Shown here piece after piece: positions 35,032 to 42,504 of a DNA stretch of 42,504 bases. Each line of letters starts with the position of its first letter. Positions within the stretch are counted from its first letter, which is position 1. This DNA comes from a virus. The stretch covers positions 1 to 42,504 of IMG/VR virus record IMGVR_UViG_3300043774_001230. The stretch is one strand, 5' to 3'. The position numbers were made by a program, and so were the translations under genes. Below the pieces are notes generated by a model, which was not told the DNA's origin, searched no databases, and saw only the letters and a list, made by a program, of their open reading frames with translations.

Positions 35032-35766
35032 ATGACTGAAAGAGAACTATTAGAAGATATTAATAATGAGATCACCTTTTCCGGAATGATTCCATATTCT
35101 TTGCCCGACAAAGAATTAAAGAGGATTCTGGAAAATGATACTAAATATTTTTATGATAACTGGAGGCACGCAGTAGAACCACAGTACATACTATTGCCTA
35201 CTGCTCTTTTTGGTGATCCTGCTTTTAAAGCAAATCGTCAGATTACTCTTCCGGACTGTGTGCAAGCAGTTATTGAGTTTAAGGAAACTCGAGGAAATTC
35301 AATATTAGGAACAATTGACCGAGATTTCGGAGAGCAAAAGTTTATAGGATCAGAAGTTTACTTGACTCCATTCATTGGCGAATCTATAATGTATCGTACA
35401 ACAATCTTTTCTTTTCTTGACCTAACTAAAGCATTTGTTTTGGACACAGTCTCATATGACTTTAATAAGAACAGCAAGAAGTTGACAGTTGTCGGTAGAT
35501 CTCCAAAAGTAGATGCAGTTATTAAAGTTTTAAAAAAATTAGATAAAGAATATTTGTACAAGGACGAACTTTTCCAAAGATATGTTCGTGCGCATTCTAA
35601 GGTTAGACTTGCACAAATGCTACAAACATTTAACTATACTCTTCCTGGAGAAATAACTTTAAACTATCAAACAATTACTCAGGCAGCTACTGCTGAAATG
35701 ACTGAAGTAACTACTATGATGGCTAAAGAGAACACTCCAGATTGGTTGTTCTTAACTAGACAATAA
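35032..35766 (+). CDS. virion structural protein, possibly neck or head-tail connector
   Basis: 244 residues, mixed alpha/beta, without tag, signal or catalytic motif. The opening (LLEDINNEITFSGMIPYSLPDKELKRILENDTKYFYDNW) recalls the helical start of neck or adaptor proteins. It lies 5 bases before the gp25-like gene and 5 after the tagged block, between head and baseplate functions. Assignment is by position and general look only; a baseplate protein is also possible. Confidence 0.5.
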   Translation: MTERELLEDINNEITFSGMIPYSLPDKELKRILENDTKYFYDNWRHAVEPQYILLPTALFGDPAFKANRQITLPDCVQAVIEFKETRGNSILGTIDRDFGEQKFIGSEVYLTPFIGESIMYRTTIFSFLDLTKAFVLDTVSYDFNKNSKKLTVVGRSPKVDAVIKVLKKLDKEYLYKDELFQRYVRAHSKVRLAQMLQTFNYTLPGEITLNYQTITQAATAEMTEVTTMMAKENTPDWLFLTRQ

Positions 35767-35771
35767 TTACT

Positions 35772-36149
35772 ATGGCAAACGTTAGAGATTTCTATATGCG
35801 TCCTGAAGAGGATCCTAGATACATACCAGATCAGATCGAGGTGTATGATCCATTGGAAGCAATTCTTACTCAAGTTAAAATGACTCTATTAACTTCTAAG
35901 GGAGACGTTTTAGGAGAACCTAATTTTGGATTGAATATCGAAGGTAGATTGTTTGAATACCAGATCGATATTGAACAGTTTACTGAAGAGGCAAATAATC
36001 AGATAACTGCGTTTGTTCCTGAAAGTTCAAATAGAAGAATAACAGCTTCTTCTCAAGTATTTGAGTTAGGACAGTCACATAGAATTGGAGCTATGTTGAA
36101 CATCAATATTGATGGATCGACTAGCGCTTTCTCAGTTCTATACGATTAA
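35772..36149 (+). CDS. gp25-like baseplate wedge protein
   Basis: 125 residues, family length about 130. Family features are the leading DPLEAILTQVKMTLLTSKGDVLGEPNFGLNIE, with the L-x-T-x-x-G-D-x-L-x-x-P-x-F-G pattern, and a helix with FTEEANNQITAFVPES. The protein belongs to the inner wedge that joins sheath and baseplate in contractile tails, so the phage should be a myovirus. It is the last gene of the + strand virion block; its final 4 bases overlap the oxygenase gene. Confidence 0.85.
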   Translation: MANVRDFYMRPEEDPRYIPDQIEVYDPLEAILTQVKMTLLTSKGDVLGEPNFGLNIEGRLFEYQIDIEQFTEEANNQITAFVPESSNRRITASSQVFELGQSHRIGAMLNINIDGSTSAFSVLYD

Positions 36150-36730
36150 CGATAGCTACATCCACCTAGCCACATTACTAAACTCCTACGCGTCCCTCTA
36201 GTTACTGGTGAAACCCTATGTAGTAAGAATGAAGGAAATACTAAAACAGTCCCTTTACCTTTTGGCAAAATCTCCTCGTTTCTTCCACGCAATATTCCAA
36301 AATCTCCTCCATCGTATTCTGATGGATCTGAGAGTTGGACAGTTATGCTTAATTTTCGAGTAGCTGCAACACCTTGACCAACGTCTATATGAAAATCGTA
36401 GTGGCCTCCACCTTCATGATATTCAGTATATTGAATTGACTCAAACGATGGAAGCATAATATATCCATACTGATTTTCGTTAGCTTCATTTGCCATGCCA
36501 ATAATCTTTTCATATAACCAATTGGTAACATGATCTCTAAATATCCAGGAAATTTCACTTTTTCGGTATGATTCAATTGCATCAACTGAGCTCAACAATT
36601 TTCCAGAAGATTTTTCTAGATGTGATGCAAATTCAATGACTCGCTGTATCTCTTCGTTTGAAAAACCATGTTCAAACCAATACCAATTAGTTGGATCGTT
36701 TGAGATAAGTCGGCTGTTTGTATAGTTCAT
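36146..36730 (-). CDS. 2-oxoglutarate/Fe(II)-dependent oxygenase
   Basis: 194 residues, of the prolyl-hydroxylase-like group. Iron ligands are H and D in HYDFHIDVGQG near 114 and H in FLLHRVSPV near 170; the 2OG-binding Arg is in RGTRRSLVMW. The central LSITVQLSDPSEYDGGDFGI and KGKGTVLVFPSF are typical. Such proteins are frequent in large phages and hydroxylate an unknown target. CTAAATAAA precedes its start. It converges with the gp25-like gene by a 4-base overlap. Confidence 0.87.
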   Translation of the reverse strand: MNYTNSRLISNDPTNWYWFEHGFSNEEIQRVIEFASHLEKSSGKLLSSVDAIESYRKSEISWIFRDHVTNWLYEKIIGMANEANENQYGYIMLPSFESIQYTEYHEGGGHYDFHIDVGQGVAATRKLSITVQLSDPSEYDGGDFGILRGRNEEILPKGKGTVLVFPSFLLHRVSPVTRGTRRSLVMWLGGCSYR

Positions 36731-36740
36731 TTGTTTTTAT

Positions 36741-37379
36741 TTAGTCCCACCAACCACGAATGTCAGTTCCATCAAGTTTCTTGTAAAAATCTTCACCTGA
36801 TTCTCGGATTGCATCATAATCAGGTCCTTTGATGATGTAACATAACTCTTCCCAATATTCTTTTTGAAGTTCGTGGGCTCTAGTTATTATTTTATGATTA
36901 TGTTCTTTTTCTTCAGGTGTATCCTTATCGACCAGTTCATATAATTTTTCATTCTCTTCTCCGAGTGGATTATTAATAGTCTCATCATCAATCTCCTTGA
37001 ATTCCCAATCATGTAAAATCATCTTCATTCCCAACTCCTTTTCAGCGTCTTCAATGAATGTGTCGTGAACACAAACATCGATAAGATATGATAGTCGTTT
37101 CATCTTTGCAACTTTCTTCATACGACTCTCATCAACTTCGTGTCCGTGTTTTTCAATCCTCCAGGACATATCGTCAACTGCCGTTTTTACCCAAGGCAGG
37201 ATAGAACCGTCCCCATTATACCAAGTGTGGTTCCATAAGTTCTTACGGAATATCCAGAGATTGCGGAAAAAGTTTGGTATGTCGTATCTAAACAAGTCCC
37301 AAGTTTTCCAATACCATTTTTGTCGGTTTACCATTCTTTTGAAACTATCAAAAAAAGTATCTGCAAATTTTGTCTTCAT
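36741..37379 (-). CDS. hypothetical protein, Trp-rich
   Basis: 212 residues. The N-terminal third is basic and Trp/Phe-rich (WYWKTWDLFRYDIPNFFRNLWIFRKNLWNHTW), the rest acidic and helical with no known motif. Very similar wording occurs in hypothetical proteins of other large phages, as far as I recall; no function is known. It lies 10 bases before the oxygenase gene in the same direction. Confidence 0.7.
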   Translation of the reverse strand: MKTKFADTFFDSFKRMVNRQKWYWKTWDLFRYDIPNFFRNLWIFRKNLWNHTWYNGDGSILPWVKTAVDDMSWRIEKHGHEVDESRMKKVAKMKRLSYLIDVCVHDTFIEDAEKELGMKMILHDWEFKEIDDETINNPLGEENEKLYELVDKDTPEEKEHNHKIITRAHELQKEYWEELCYIIKGPDYDAIRESGEDFYKKLDGTDIRGWWD

Positions 37380-37457
37380 ATCTTCTTAATCTTTTGGTTC
37401 TTCTTAGGGATTAACTTATTCAAAGTGAGAGGTCTGGTGCCTACTTACTTCAATAAC

Positions 37458-37565
37458 TTAAAATAAATCGTCTAATTCTTCAGGGCACCTGTCGCATATG
37501 TACTTTCGCACAAATTGATCAACAGTACTTCTTATGTAGTTCTTCAATCTTTTCAATATCTTCAT
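37458..37565 (-). CDS. tiny protein with CxxC motif
   Basis: 35 residues: MKILKRLKNYIRSTVDQFVR followed by KYICDRCPEELDDLF. The start lies inside the end of the 37519 gene in another frame. A basic amphipathic first half, one C-x-x-C pair and an acidic end give it protein-like character, and it would be translated by coupling to the gene before. Only these features support it. Confidence 0.4.
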   Translation of the reverse strand: MKILKRLKNYIRSTVDQFVRKYICDRCPEELDDLF

Positions 37566-37797
37566 TACTCATTGAATAATATTTTGAAGAGAGGCTCGAC
37601 AATTTACTTATGAATTCGCCCTCATGTAGAGAAACAGTATCTGATTCGACTAGAGAATCAGTATTAAGATGACCTTCTTCTTTCAAAGCTTTAATGAGAT
37701 CTTTAATATCAGATTGTGTGCACTTAGATAAGAGCTCATCAACTGTAACATCAATATCTACATAAACTTCGACATATCGTTCTGTAAAACGTGGCAT
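37519..37797 (-). CDS. small acidic helical protein
   Basis: 92 residues. A beta-strand start (RYVEVYVDIDVTVDELL) is followed by acidic helices (KDLIKALKEEGHLNTD..., NEDIEKIEELHKKYC). No family recognised. It follows the SET gene by 11 bases; CACTAAATAAAAAAT precedes its ATG, the late-type leader of this genome. Confidence 0.62.
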   Translation of the reverse strand: MPRFTERYVEVYVDIDVTVDELLSKCTQSDIKDLIKALKEEGHLNTDSLVESDTVSLHEGEFISKLSSLSSKYYSMSNEDIEKIEELHKKYC

Positions 37798-37808
37798 ATA
37801 TTTTTTAT

Positions 37809-38195
37809 TTAGTGGTTTTTAAAACTGTAAGCATACTGGTCTCCATAAGAAACAGTTATCTCTTCGCCAGCACTAATCTTTCTAATTGACCTAAAAATTA
37901 ATGTTCTATTTTCTAAGTTGTGAGACCATGCAGCATTTGGAGAATCACTATGGTTGTATAACGAAGAAAAACCAAAGCCGACTACTAATTCTGAATATGG
38001 TTCTCGAGTAGGCCATAAAAATCTATAATCTTCTAAGAGGTTACCTACTGTATTTGGAGAGTAATCTGCTATTTTTGCAATCGGTGCTTCTTCAAGAAGA
38101 CAATATGCTTCAATATCGCCAGTTGCAAAGACTCCCCATCCGTGAATAGAACTTTCCATAATCTTTAACTTTGGAGAAGTGTAAAGTCTTTTCAT
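37809..38195 (-). CDS. SET-domain protein, putative protein lysine methyltransferase
   Basis: 128 residues from ATG 38195 (MKRLYTSPKLKIMESS). An ATG five codons earlier falls inside the promoter, so the later one is chosen. The SET pattern is complete for a small member: HGWGVFATGDIEAYCLLEEAP, LYNHSDSPNAAWSH (the N-H-S-x-x-P-N motif) and ISAGEEITVSYGDQY. It lacks separate pre- and post-SET modules, like viral SET proteins. It would methylate a lysine of a phage or host protein. GTATAAT stands 6 bases before the start and a terminator for the portal operon just before that. Confidence 0.83.
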   Translation of the reverse strand: MKRLYTSPKLKIMESSIHGWGVFATGDIEAYCLLEEAPIAKIADYSPNTVGNLLEDYRFLWPTREPYSELVVGFGFSSLYNHSDSPNAAWSHNLENRTLIFRSIRKISAGEEITVSYGDQYAYSFKNH

Positions 38196-38201
38196 GAAAC
38201 T

Positions 38202-38208
38202 ATTATAC
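38202..38208 (-). promoter_or_regulatory. GTATAAT promoter 6 bases before a start codon
   Basis: Minus strand: TTGTATAAT, AGTTTC, ATG. It lies directly after the portal-operon terminator, so the SET gene begins a new, probably leaderless, transcript. Confidence 0.58.
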
Positions 38209-38214
38209 AATAAA

Positions 38215-38239
38215 AAACCGCTAGGATCTCTAGCGGTTT
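38215..38239 (-). terminator. rho-independent terminator of the portal operon
   Basis: Minus strand: AAACCGCTAG-AGATC-CTAGCGGTTT, a 10-bp stem with a 5-base loop, followed by TTTATTG. It lies about 20 bases after the portal stop codon. Confidence 0.92.
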
Positions 38240-38258
38240 TAATTTTTATGAATATTTT

Positions 38259-39962
38259 TTATAGAGCGCCAGTACCTTTGGTCTCTCCGCCCTCGATTGT
38301 TTCAGAGCCGGCTGCTGCTTCTGGTGCGGCTGGGGCTGGGGCAGCTCCTCCTCCAGCTGGAGGAGCGGGTGCTTCGCCGCCTTCGCCAGCAACAGGTTCG
38401 TCTTTTGCTGATTCCAGCCATCGATTATTTGAATCAATTTCGTCTTGAGTCAATCGCAATTCAGTTCGAATCAAGTATTCTGTCGAGAAATAAGGAGTTC
38501 CGTCATCTTTCATTATTCCTTTCTTAGCAGTAAATGAAGCGATACGTTTTGCATCTAAATCATTCTTCTTCATCTCCTCAAACACGTTATCGTCGTTGTA
38601 CATGATTCCCATTGCAGTATTGAACTTATGATCTTCTGCCAATTCAGGATAAGTAAGACACATCTGTAGATACCATGGTTTTACAAGTAATTCAGAAAAA
38701 GCCGAACGTAGTCTTCTAATAAATTTTTGGTATCTGATTTCTTCCCTTGTAATACCTTCAGCGTTTAATGTGAATGCTCCCATTCCAGATTGACCTTCCC
38801 ATCTTGAGTAAGGAATCTTTGAATCCATCTTCAATTTCTTATAGAAATAATTTAGGAGCTCTGATCCAGACAAGTTTGGTCCAGGCATTTGTAAAGGCTC
38901 AATCTTAACTGATTGATTCTGATCATTTACTGGAGTCACATAATTCTTATAGAACAATATATTTGGTTTACCGTCAACTTGAACTTCACCAGTGTCTCCA
39001 TTAAATTGAACGTCTTCTTTCAATAAGTTCATGAATTCTTTTACGTCCTCTTGCGCCTTTTGGAAACTCTTAGATCCGATAGGCACGCTTGTTTGCAAAC
39101 GTATTGGAGCATTCATTACGTGCCAAATCACCTTACTATGTTCAATGACTCTAAGCAAATTGAATGATCTTATCAAACGTTCAACGAATGAAACGCGCTT
39201 TGTTTTAAAGTGGTTCGAATACGATATGTAGATTACTTGAGAATCAGTCAACGTCCTAGTTGAACCAGTAGTTGGGTCATATTGATTCCAAACAAGATAT
39301 AATTTACCCTTAGCGTCCTTTGTTAATTGAGGAGCTAAGCTCGCTGGATCAAGCTCCTTAAACCCGATAATCTCAGTAGGCTTTTCCAAATTATCGTAAA
39401 TGATTTCAAAGGAAAGATGACCTTCTATCAAAAATTGAAAAGCGTATTGCCATGCAGATATTCCCTCAGTAAATCCCCAAGTTGAATATATTTTGTTGAA
39501 AGTATCTGAATAATTCTTGGTTACTGATTCTTGGAAATTTAAGCGCTGTTGTTTATTCGATCCTCTATATAAGATCTTTCCAGTAATATCGTTCGGATAA
39601 CAGAATCTATTATCTTCTCCATAAACGATCATATCATCTGTGATAGTGTCTAATACAAATTCTATTTCTCCATTTGCTGCAACATCTCGTAATCTCTCTC
39701 TTTTAGTAGTATACTCCAATTGAAAGAATGCAATTGCCTTGCTTCTAAGATTAGAAGTAGTATCTGAAAGAGCCATTGAATATCTTAAAAGATCGTCGCC
39801 AGCTCCATTTCGACCAAGTCGAGATTGCATTTGACCCTCAACGAAACCTATCGCCTGAGAGTTTCTAAGAAGAAGATCTTCATACCTGTTCCCGAATTTG
39901 CTGAGCGCTGAGAACTTTGAACCTCCTCTTCCTAAGCCATTTGTATCTAAAAAACCAGCCAT
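38259..39962 (-). CDS. portal vertex protein, gp20-like
   Basis: 567 residues, similar to the T4 gp20 length of 524. The order of features fits: an N-terminal region, the core with YGEDNRFCYPND and WQYAFQFLIEGHLSFEIIYDN, then the conserved stretch IPYSRWEGQSGMGAFTLN with YQKFIRRLRSAFSELLVKPW. The last 40 residues are an Ala/Pro/Gly-rich tail not seen in T4. Twelve copies should form the ring for DNA packaging and head-tail joining. It is the last gene of the operon primase - 41157 - gp4 - 39962 - portal; the start overlaps the previous stop by one base (TAATG). Confidence 0.87.
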   Translation of the reverse strand: MAGFLDTNGLGRGGSKFSALSKFGNRYEDLLLRNSQAIGFVEGQMQSRLGRNGAGDDLLRYSMALSDTTSNLRSKAIAFFQLEYTTKRERLRDVAANGEIEFVLDTITDDMIVYGEDNRFCYPNDITGKILYRGSNKQQRLNFQESVTKNYSDTFNKIYSTWGFTEGISAWQYAFQFLIEGHLSFEIIYDNLEKPTEIIGFKELDPASLAPQLTKDAKGKLYLVWNQYDPTTGSTRTLTDSQVIYISYSNHFKTKRVSFVERLIRSFNLLRVIEHSKVIWHVMNAPIRLQTSVPIGSKSFQKAQEDVKEFMNLLKEDVQFNGDTGEVQVDGKPNILFYKNYVTPVNDQNQSVKIEPLQMPGPNLSGSELLNYFYKKLKMDSKIPYSRWEGQSGMGAFTLNAEGITREEIRYQKFIRRLRSAFSELLVKPWYLQMCLTYPELAEDHKFNTAMGIMYNDDNVFEEMKKNDLDAKRIASFTAKKGIMKDDGTPYFSTEYLIRTELRLTQDEIDSNNRWLESAKDEPVAGEGGEAPAPPAGGGAAPAPAAPEAAAGSETIEGGETKGTGAL

Positions 39963-40633
39963 TAACTTTGTTGTTTTTGTTCGAATCTATCAAAAATATC
40001 CGCAATGCTTCCTATATTGGGTGCAGTCATCATTGCTCTAGAATCGATTGCTGCAAATGGAAGCTCTCCAAATTTGTCCCAATCTAGGATTCTAGCATTC
40101 CTAACAGCTTCTAAATTATATTTATTTATTGAATAGTTTAAATTTAAACCACTAGCTGCCTGCAGCATGTCTTGGGATATGCCATAAAATGGCAGATGAC
40201 GAGTTCCTCTCTCCTTGAATGGAAGTAGTTTTTCAACCTCATTTCCATCTACCCTTTCAGAATAGTAAAGCTTTTCAATTAGTGGTCTAGCTAAAGTATA
40301 GTAGACTGCTAATAATTTAGCTCGATAGATTGGTGGGATAGGTTTTAAGTTCACAAGTATAGAGAATTCTCTCCATCGCTCATGATGTAGCATTAGACCG
40401 CATGGATTAAGGTCAAAATACTGTTTTTCAGTTATGTAACCTTCTGGGTTCTCTCTGTACTCTTGAGTACTTCTAGGAATCCATGATTCATTTATATTTG
40501 GAATCTCAATAGATAGTGAATAAAAGTATGCAGGAATCAACTCTCCTCGATTGACTGAAGTCCCACTTTGTTCAAAAACTTGAGAAATTGTTCTCTCAGC
40601 TCGGTTAGAAATAATGTCCTCAAACTTTTTCAT
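39962..40633 (-). CDS. hypothetical protein between gp4-like and portal genes
   Basis: 223 residues, mixed alpha/beta, without signal, membrane helix or catalytic motif. Notable segments are LIPAYFYSLSIEIPNINESWIPRS and a central MLHHERWREFSILVNLKPIPPIYRAKLLAVYYTL. It overlaps the portal start by one base. Position suggests a head or baseplate assembly protein, but no T4 counterpart is recognised. Confidence 0.68.
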   Translation of the reverse strand: MKKFEDIISNRAERTISQVFEQSGTSVNRGELIPAYFYSLSIEIPNINESWIPRSTQEYRENPEGYITEKQYFDLNPCGLMLHHERWREFSILVNLKPIPPIYRAKLLAVYYTLARPLIEKLYYSERVDGNEVEKLLPFKERGTRHLPFYGISQDMLQAASGLNLNYSINKYNLEAVRNARILDWDKFGELPFAAIDSRAMMTAPNIGSIADIFDRFEQKQQS

Positions 40634-40643
40634 CTAGTATCTT

Positions 40644-41147
40644 TTACGCCTTGTTAAACAGAAAGTTTTCAGTAATTATCCCGAACTCCATGTTATTCTT
40701 ACGAGCGTACACCTTTGCTGCTTTGAATTTAGCATCATTGATGATATATGCTTTTGCATGACGCACATAGTTTAATGTCTGTTTCTCAGTAAGTCTCTTC
40801 GGAGACTCGGGAGGATTTAGATATTTGTTTGGCTTGATCTCAATCAGCCACTTCTTTATCGATCCATCGAGCTGCCTGGTTGCCATATAGCAGTCTACCC
40901 AATAAGTACTTTCCTTTTTTAGAATAGGGTTCCAGTATGGGATCCCAGTAGGTTCAGATGCGTATTCAACAACTAGTTCGTTTTGATCACAATAATCTAA
41001 AAACTTAAATTCCCAACTAGATCTGTAAATTACTTTGGTCGGATCACCCTTGTATTTTTGAGGATTTTTAGGCACAAAGTATCCCTGACGAACTCTGCCG
41101 TTTTGGGGTTTTAGAAAGTCATGAATATCTCTTTCTTTCTTTGCCAT
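40644..41147 (-). CDS. gp4-like head completion protein (nuclease fold)
   Basis: 167 residues, near the T4 gp4 length of about 150. It matches the T4 gp4 wording in several places: VPKNPQKYKGDPTKVIYRSSWEFKFLDY, GIPYWNP, YWVDCYM, KWLIEIKPNKY and PPESPKRLT. The D...E-x-K core is that of a PD-(D/E)xK nuclease. Gp4 completes the filled head and protects the DNA end before tail joining. It lies between the unknown 39962 gene and the small acidic gene. Confidence 0.87.
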   Translation of the reverse strand: MAKKERDIHDFLKPQNGRVRQGYFVPKNPQKYKGDPTKVIYRSSWEFKFLDYCDQNELVVEYASEPTGIPYWNPILKKESTYWVDCYMATRQLDGSIKKWLIEIKPNKYLNPPESPKRLTEKQTLNYVRHAKAYIINDAKFKAAKVYARKNNMEFGIITENFLFNKA

Positions 41148-41156
41148 TATGTAGTA

Positions 41157-41423
41157 TTAGTCGAGATTCTCTGAAATGAATGCATCAGCATCTTCAGGAC
41201 CAATCTTTCCTAACTCAACTAATTTAACTACTAATGCAGCAAGAGCTAGTTTTTCAGGAACACTACCTTCCTGATATTCTGTCTCGCCTTCTTCGAAAGC
41301 TTTTAATAAATCGTCATGAGCAGCTTCAGCAGCCATCTCCACATCCTCTTCAGAACCGACCAAGTCGATGAGTTTTTCCAATGCTTCTTCTGAGAGATTG
41401 TATTCTGTTTCTTCATTTGCCAT
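41157..41423 (-). CDS. small acidic helical protein
   Basis: 88 residues, with more than a quarter Glu/Asp and almost no basic residues (NLSEEALEKLIDLVGSEEDVEMAAEAAHDDLL...). It is entirely helical. The place between primase and gp4 and the acidic composition would suit a small scaffold or DNA-mimicking protein, but there is no sequence proof. AATAAATAGT lies upstream, at the end of the primase gene. Confidence 0.65.
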   Translation of the reverse strand: MANEETEYNLSEEALEKLIDLVGSEEDVEMAAEAAHDDLLKAFEEGETEYQEGSVPEKLALAALVVKLVELGKIGPEDADAFISENLD

Positions 41424-41446
41424 TTGTTTAGCCTTTTTACTATTTA

Positions 41447-42504
41447 TTAGATAAAGATAAGGTCGAAGGCTGTCTCTGAGAAATACTGTTCGATTACTAC
41501 ATTGAATTTTTGGTAATCCATCGAGCTATCATATTCTGATAAAAAACGATATAGATCATTAATATCTTTAATAAGATCAATCTCTTTCGATTTTCCCATA
41601 TGTTTTAGTCGAAGATCATACGTTAGTTTATTCCAAAGAAAAACTTTGTAGCCTTGCTTTATTAGATCAATCATTTCACCTTTACCTGCAGAGTCACGAT
41701 CAAATAAGATTCTTGCATTCTTCTTGCTAACAATGGTTCCCAAGATCTTCTTGCTCTTAGTTACTCCAGTAGTTGCTATGCTATTGTTTAGAAACATTGA
41801 GTCGATTTGACCTTCAGTTATCATAATAGGTTTTGAAAAGTCAACGTTTAAAATATTAAAGAAATTGTTTACTGAATTTATTTTTTCTAAAAACTCATCG
41901 CTAATACTTCGAACTAATCCGCTCTTCTGCAATTCCGAATAGTTTCGGATATCGTATCTTGGCCCCTTCCAATCATTACTAATTCGACGAATAGCAAATC
42001 CTAATATTTTACCGGATGAATTATCTAAATTAAAAAGATAGATTTTGTCTTCTCTAGAATCAAAGTAACAGCTTTTCTCAAAAGCGGGTAGATGATTTAA
42101 CTTACGGTTAGTAATGTATTCATATATCGGAGAATCAATTTCCGCTTCAGCACAAGGCGTTAGAGAAAATCGAGAAGCTACTTGTTCTATGCTTAATAAT
42201 GAATCTCCGATTCGCCTATCTACTAAAAACTCTATGATGTTTAGTTCTCGTTCTTTAGTTTTTGAAGTATCAACAGTTCTTTGAAGCTCGAGATCAGGGA
42301 TACTTAATGCATATTTACTTGCAAAATTAGAAATGAAGGTCTTTAATGGAACCCATTTCATGCAACCATCATTAAAACACTTGTAGGTTTTGGTGGTCAA
42401 GTAGAGATTACCTCTCTTCTTGTTCTGATCCTTTTCAGAATCTCCACAGTATGGACATGCGAAATTGATTTTATCAGGATCCTCATCGTTTATCTCTTGC
42501 TTTA
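41447..42504 (-). CDS. DnaG-type DNA primase (gp61-like), partial at the window edge
   Basis: The frame is open at the right edge, so the N-terminus lies outside; a TTG at 42400 is not the true start. The visible 351 residues begin with a zinc-binding part (FACPYCGDSEKD ... YKCFNDGCMKW: C-x2-C and C-x4-C pairs), as in primases. A Toprim core follows: MITEGQIDSMF holds the first Glu, and ILFDRDSAGKGE the D-x-D pair. It should synthesise RNA primers with the phage helicase. First visible gene of the minus-strand operon that ends with the portal gene; a shift from replication to head genes within one operon is unusual compared with T4. Confidence 0.86.
   Translation of the reverse strand, partial: KQEINDEDPDKINFACPYCGDSEKDQNKKRGNLYLTTKTYKCFNDGCMKWVPLKTFISNFASKYALSIPDLELQRTVDTSKTKERELNIIEFLVDRRIGDSLLSIEQVASRFSLTPCAEAEIDSPIYEYITNRKLNHLPAFEKSCYFDSREDKIYLFNLDNSSGKILGFAIRRISNDWKGPRYDIRNYSELQKSGLVRSISDEFLEKINSVNNFFNILNVDFSKPIMITEGQIDSMFLNNSIATTGVTKSKKILGTIVSKKNARILFDRDSAGKGEMIDLIKQGYKVFLWNKLTYDLRLKHMGKSKEIDLIKDINDLYRFLSEYDSSMDYQKFNVVIEQYFSETAFDLIFI

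Noticed and set aside
38194-38527. Plus-strand frames opposite the portal C-terminus
   Set aside because: The low-complexity Ala/Pro/Gly tail of the portal gene yields open frames on the other strand; they are shadows.

Overview
The window reads as part of the genome of a large tailed phage of the T4-like (myovirus) type that infects a member of the Bacteroidota. Phage identity rests on a gp20-like portal protein, a gp4-like head-completion nuclease, a gp25-like baseplate wedge protein and a gp61/DnaG-type primase, packed among many small genes of unknown function. The host assignment rests on three things: no recognisable Shine-Dalgarno sequences, AT-rich start contexts, and a secreted subtilisin-like protease whose C-terminus looks like a type A sorting domain of the type IX secretion system, which occurs only in Bacteroidota.

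Layout. 1-1474: an RNA-rich region with one ordinary tRNA-Leu(UAG), five tRNA-like elements with normal acceptor, D and T arms but abnormal central parts, and two further structured non-coding stretches; two or three tiny genes sit exactly between the tRNA-like elements. 1475-3459: small early-type genes and a metallophosphatase, noticeably richer in G+C than the rest. 3460-3857: tRNA-Arg(UCU) and a train of hairpins without a gene. 3858-11785 (+): the secreted protease, then three fibre-like proteins that share an N-terminal INWG tag, with a pirin-family cupin between two of them. 11893-16160 (-): NAD+ salvage genes (Nampt plus Prs), a nucleoside deoxyribosyltransferase-like gene, an SPFH lipoprotein and two tiny membrane proteins. 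16202-21824 (-): a glycan-modification cluster (GT2-type transferase, calcineurin-type phosphoesterase, GDPD-like protein, FkbM methyltransferase, HAD-nucleotidyltransferase fusion, twin transferase-like genes). 21882-26191: miscellaneous small genes, a possible frameshifted membrane protein, a HAD phosphatase and an exported DRGH nuclease.

26364-35026 (+) is the most striking protein block: eleven genes begin with a short motif of the form [F/Y]-x2-[F/Y]-hydrophobic-x-E, closely resembling the T4 capsid-targeting sequence (YQEFIAE in the T4 internal proteins). The tagged set includes a CHAP plus lysozyme-like protein, a nucleotidyltransferase, a basic DNA-binding-like protein and several coiled-coil or acidic proteins. 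I infer a set of proteins packaged in the head and probably ejected with the DNA. It is followed by a possible neck gene and the gp25-like gene. The last part (36146-42504, -) has a 2OG-Fe(II) oxygenase, a SET-domain protein, a strong terminator, and the operon primase - small acidic protein - gp4 - unknown - portal. The primase gene runs off the right edge.

Two start-proximal promoter-like motifs recur: GTATAAT 5-6 bases before the ATG (suggesting leaderless mRNAs), mainly at early or accessory genes, and TATAAATA/TAAATAAA near virion genes, like the T4 late promoter. All functions are read from motifs by eye; no database search was possible.
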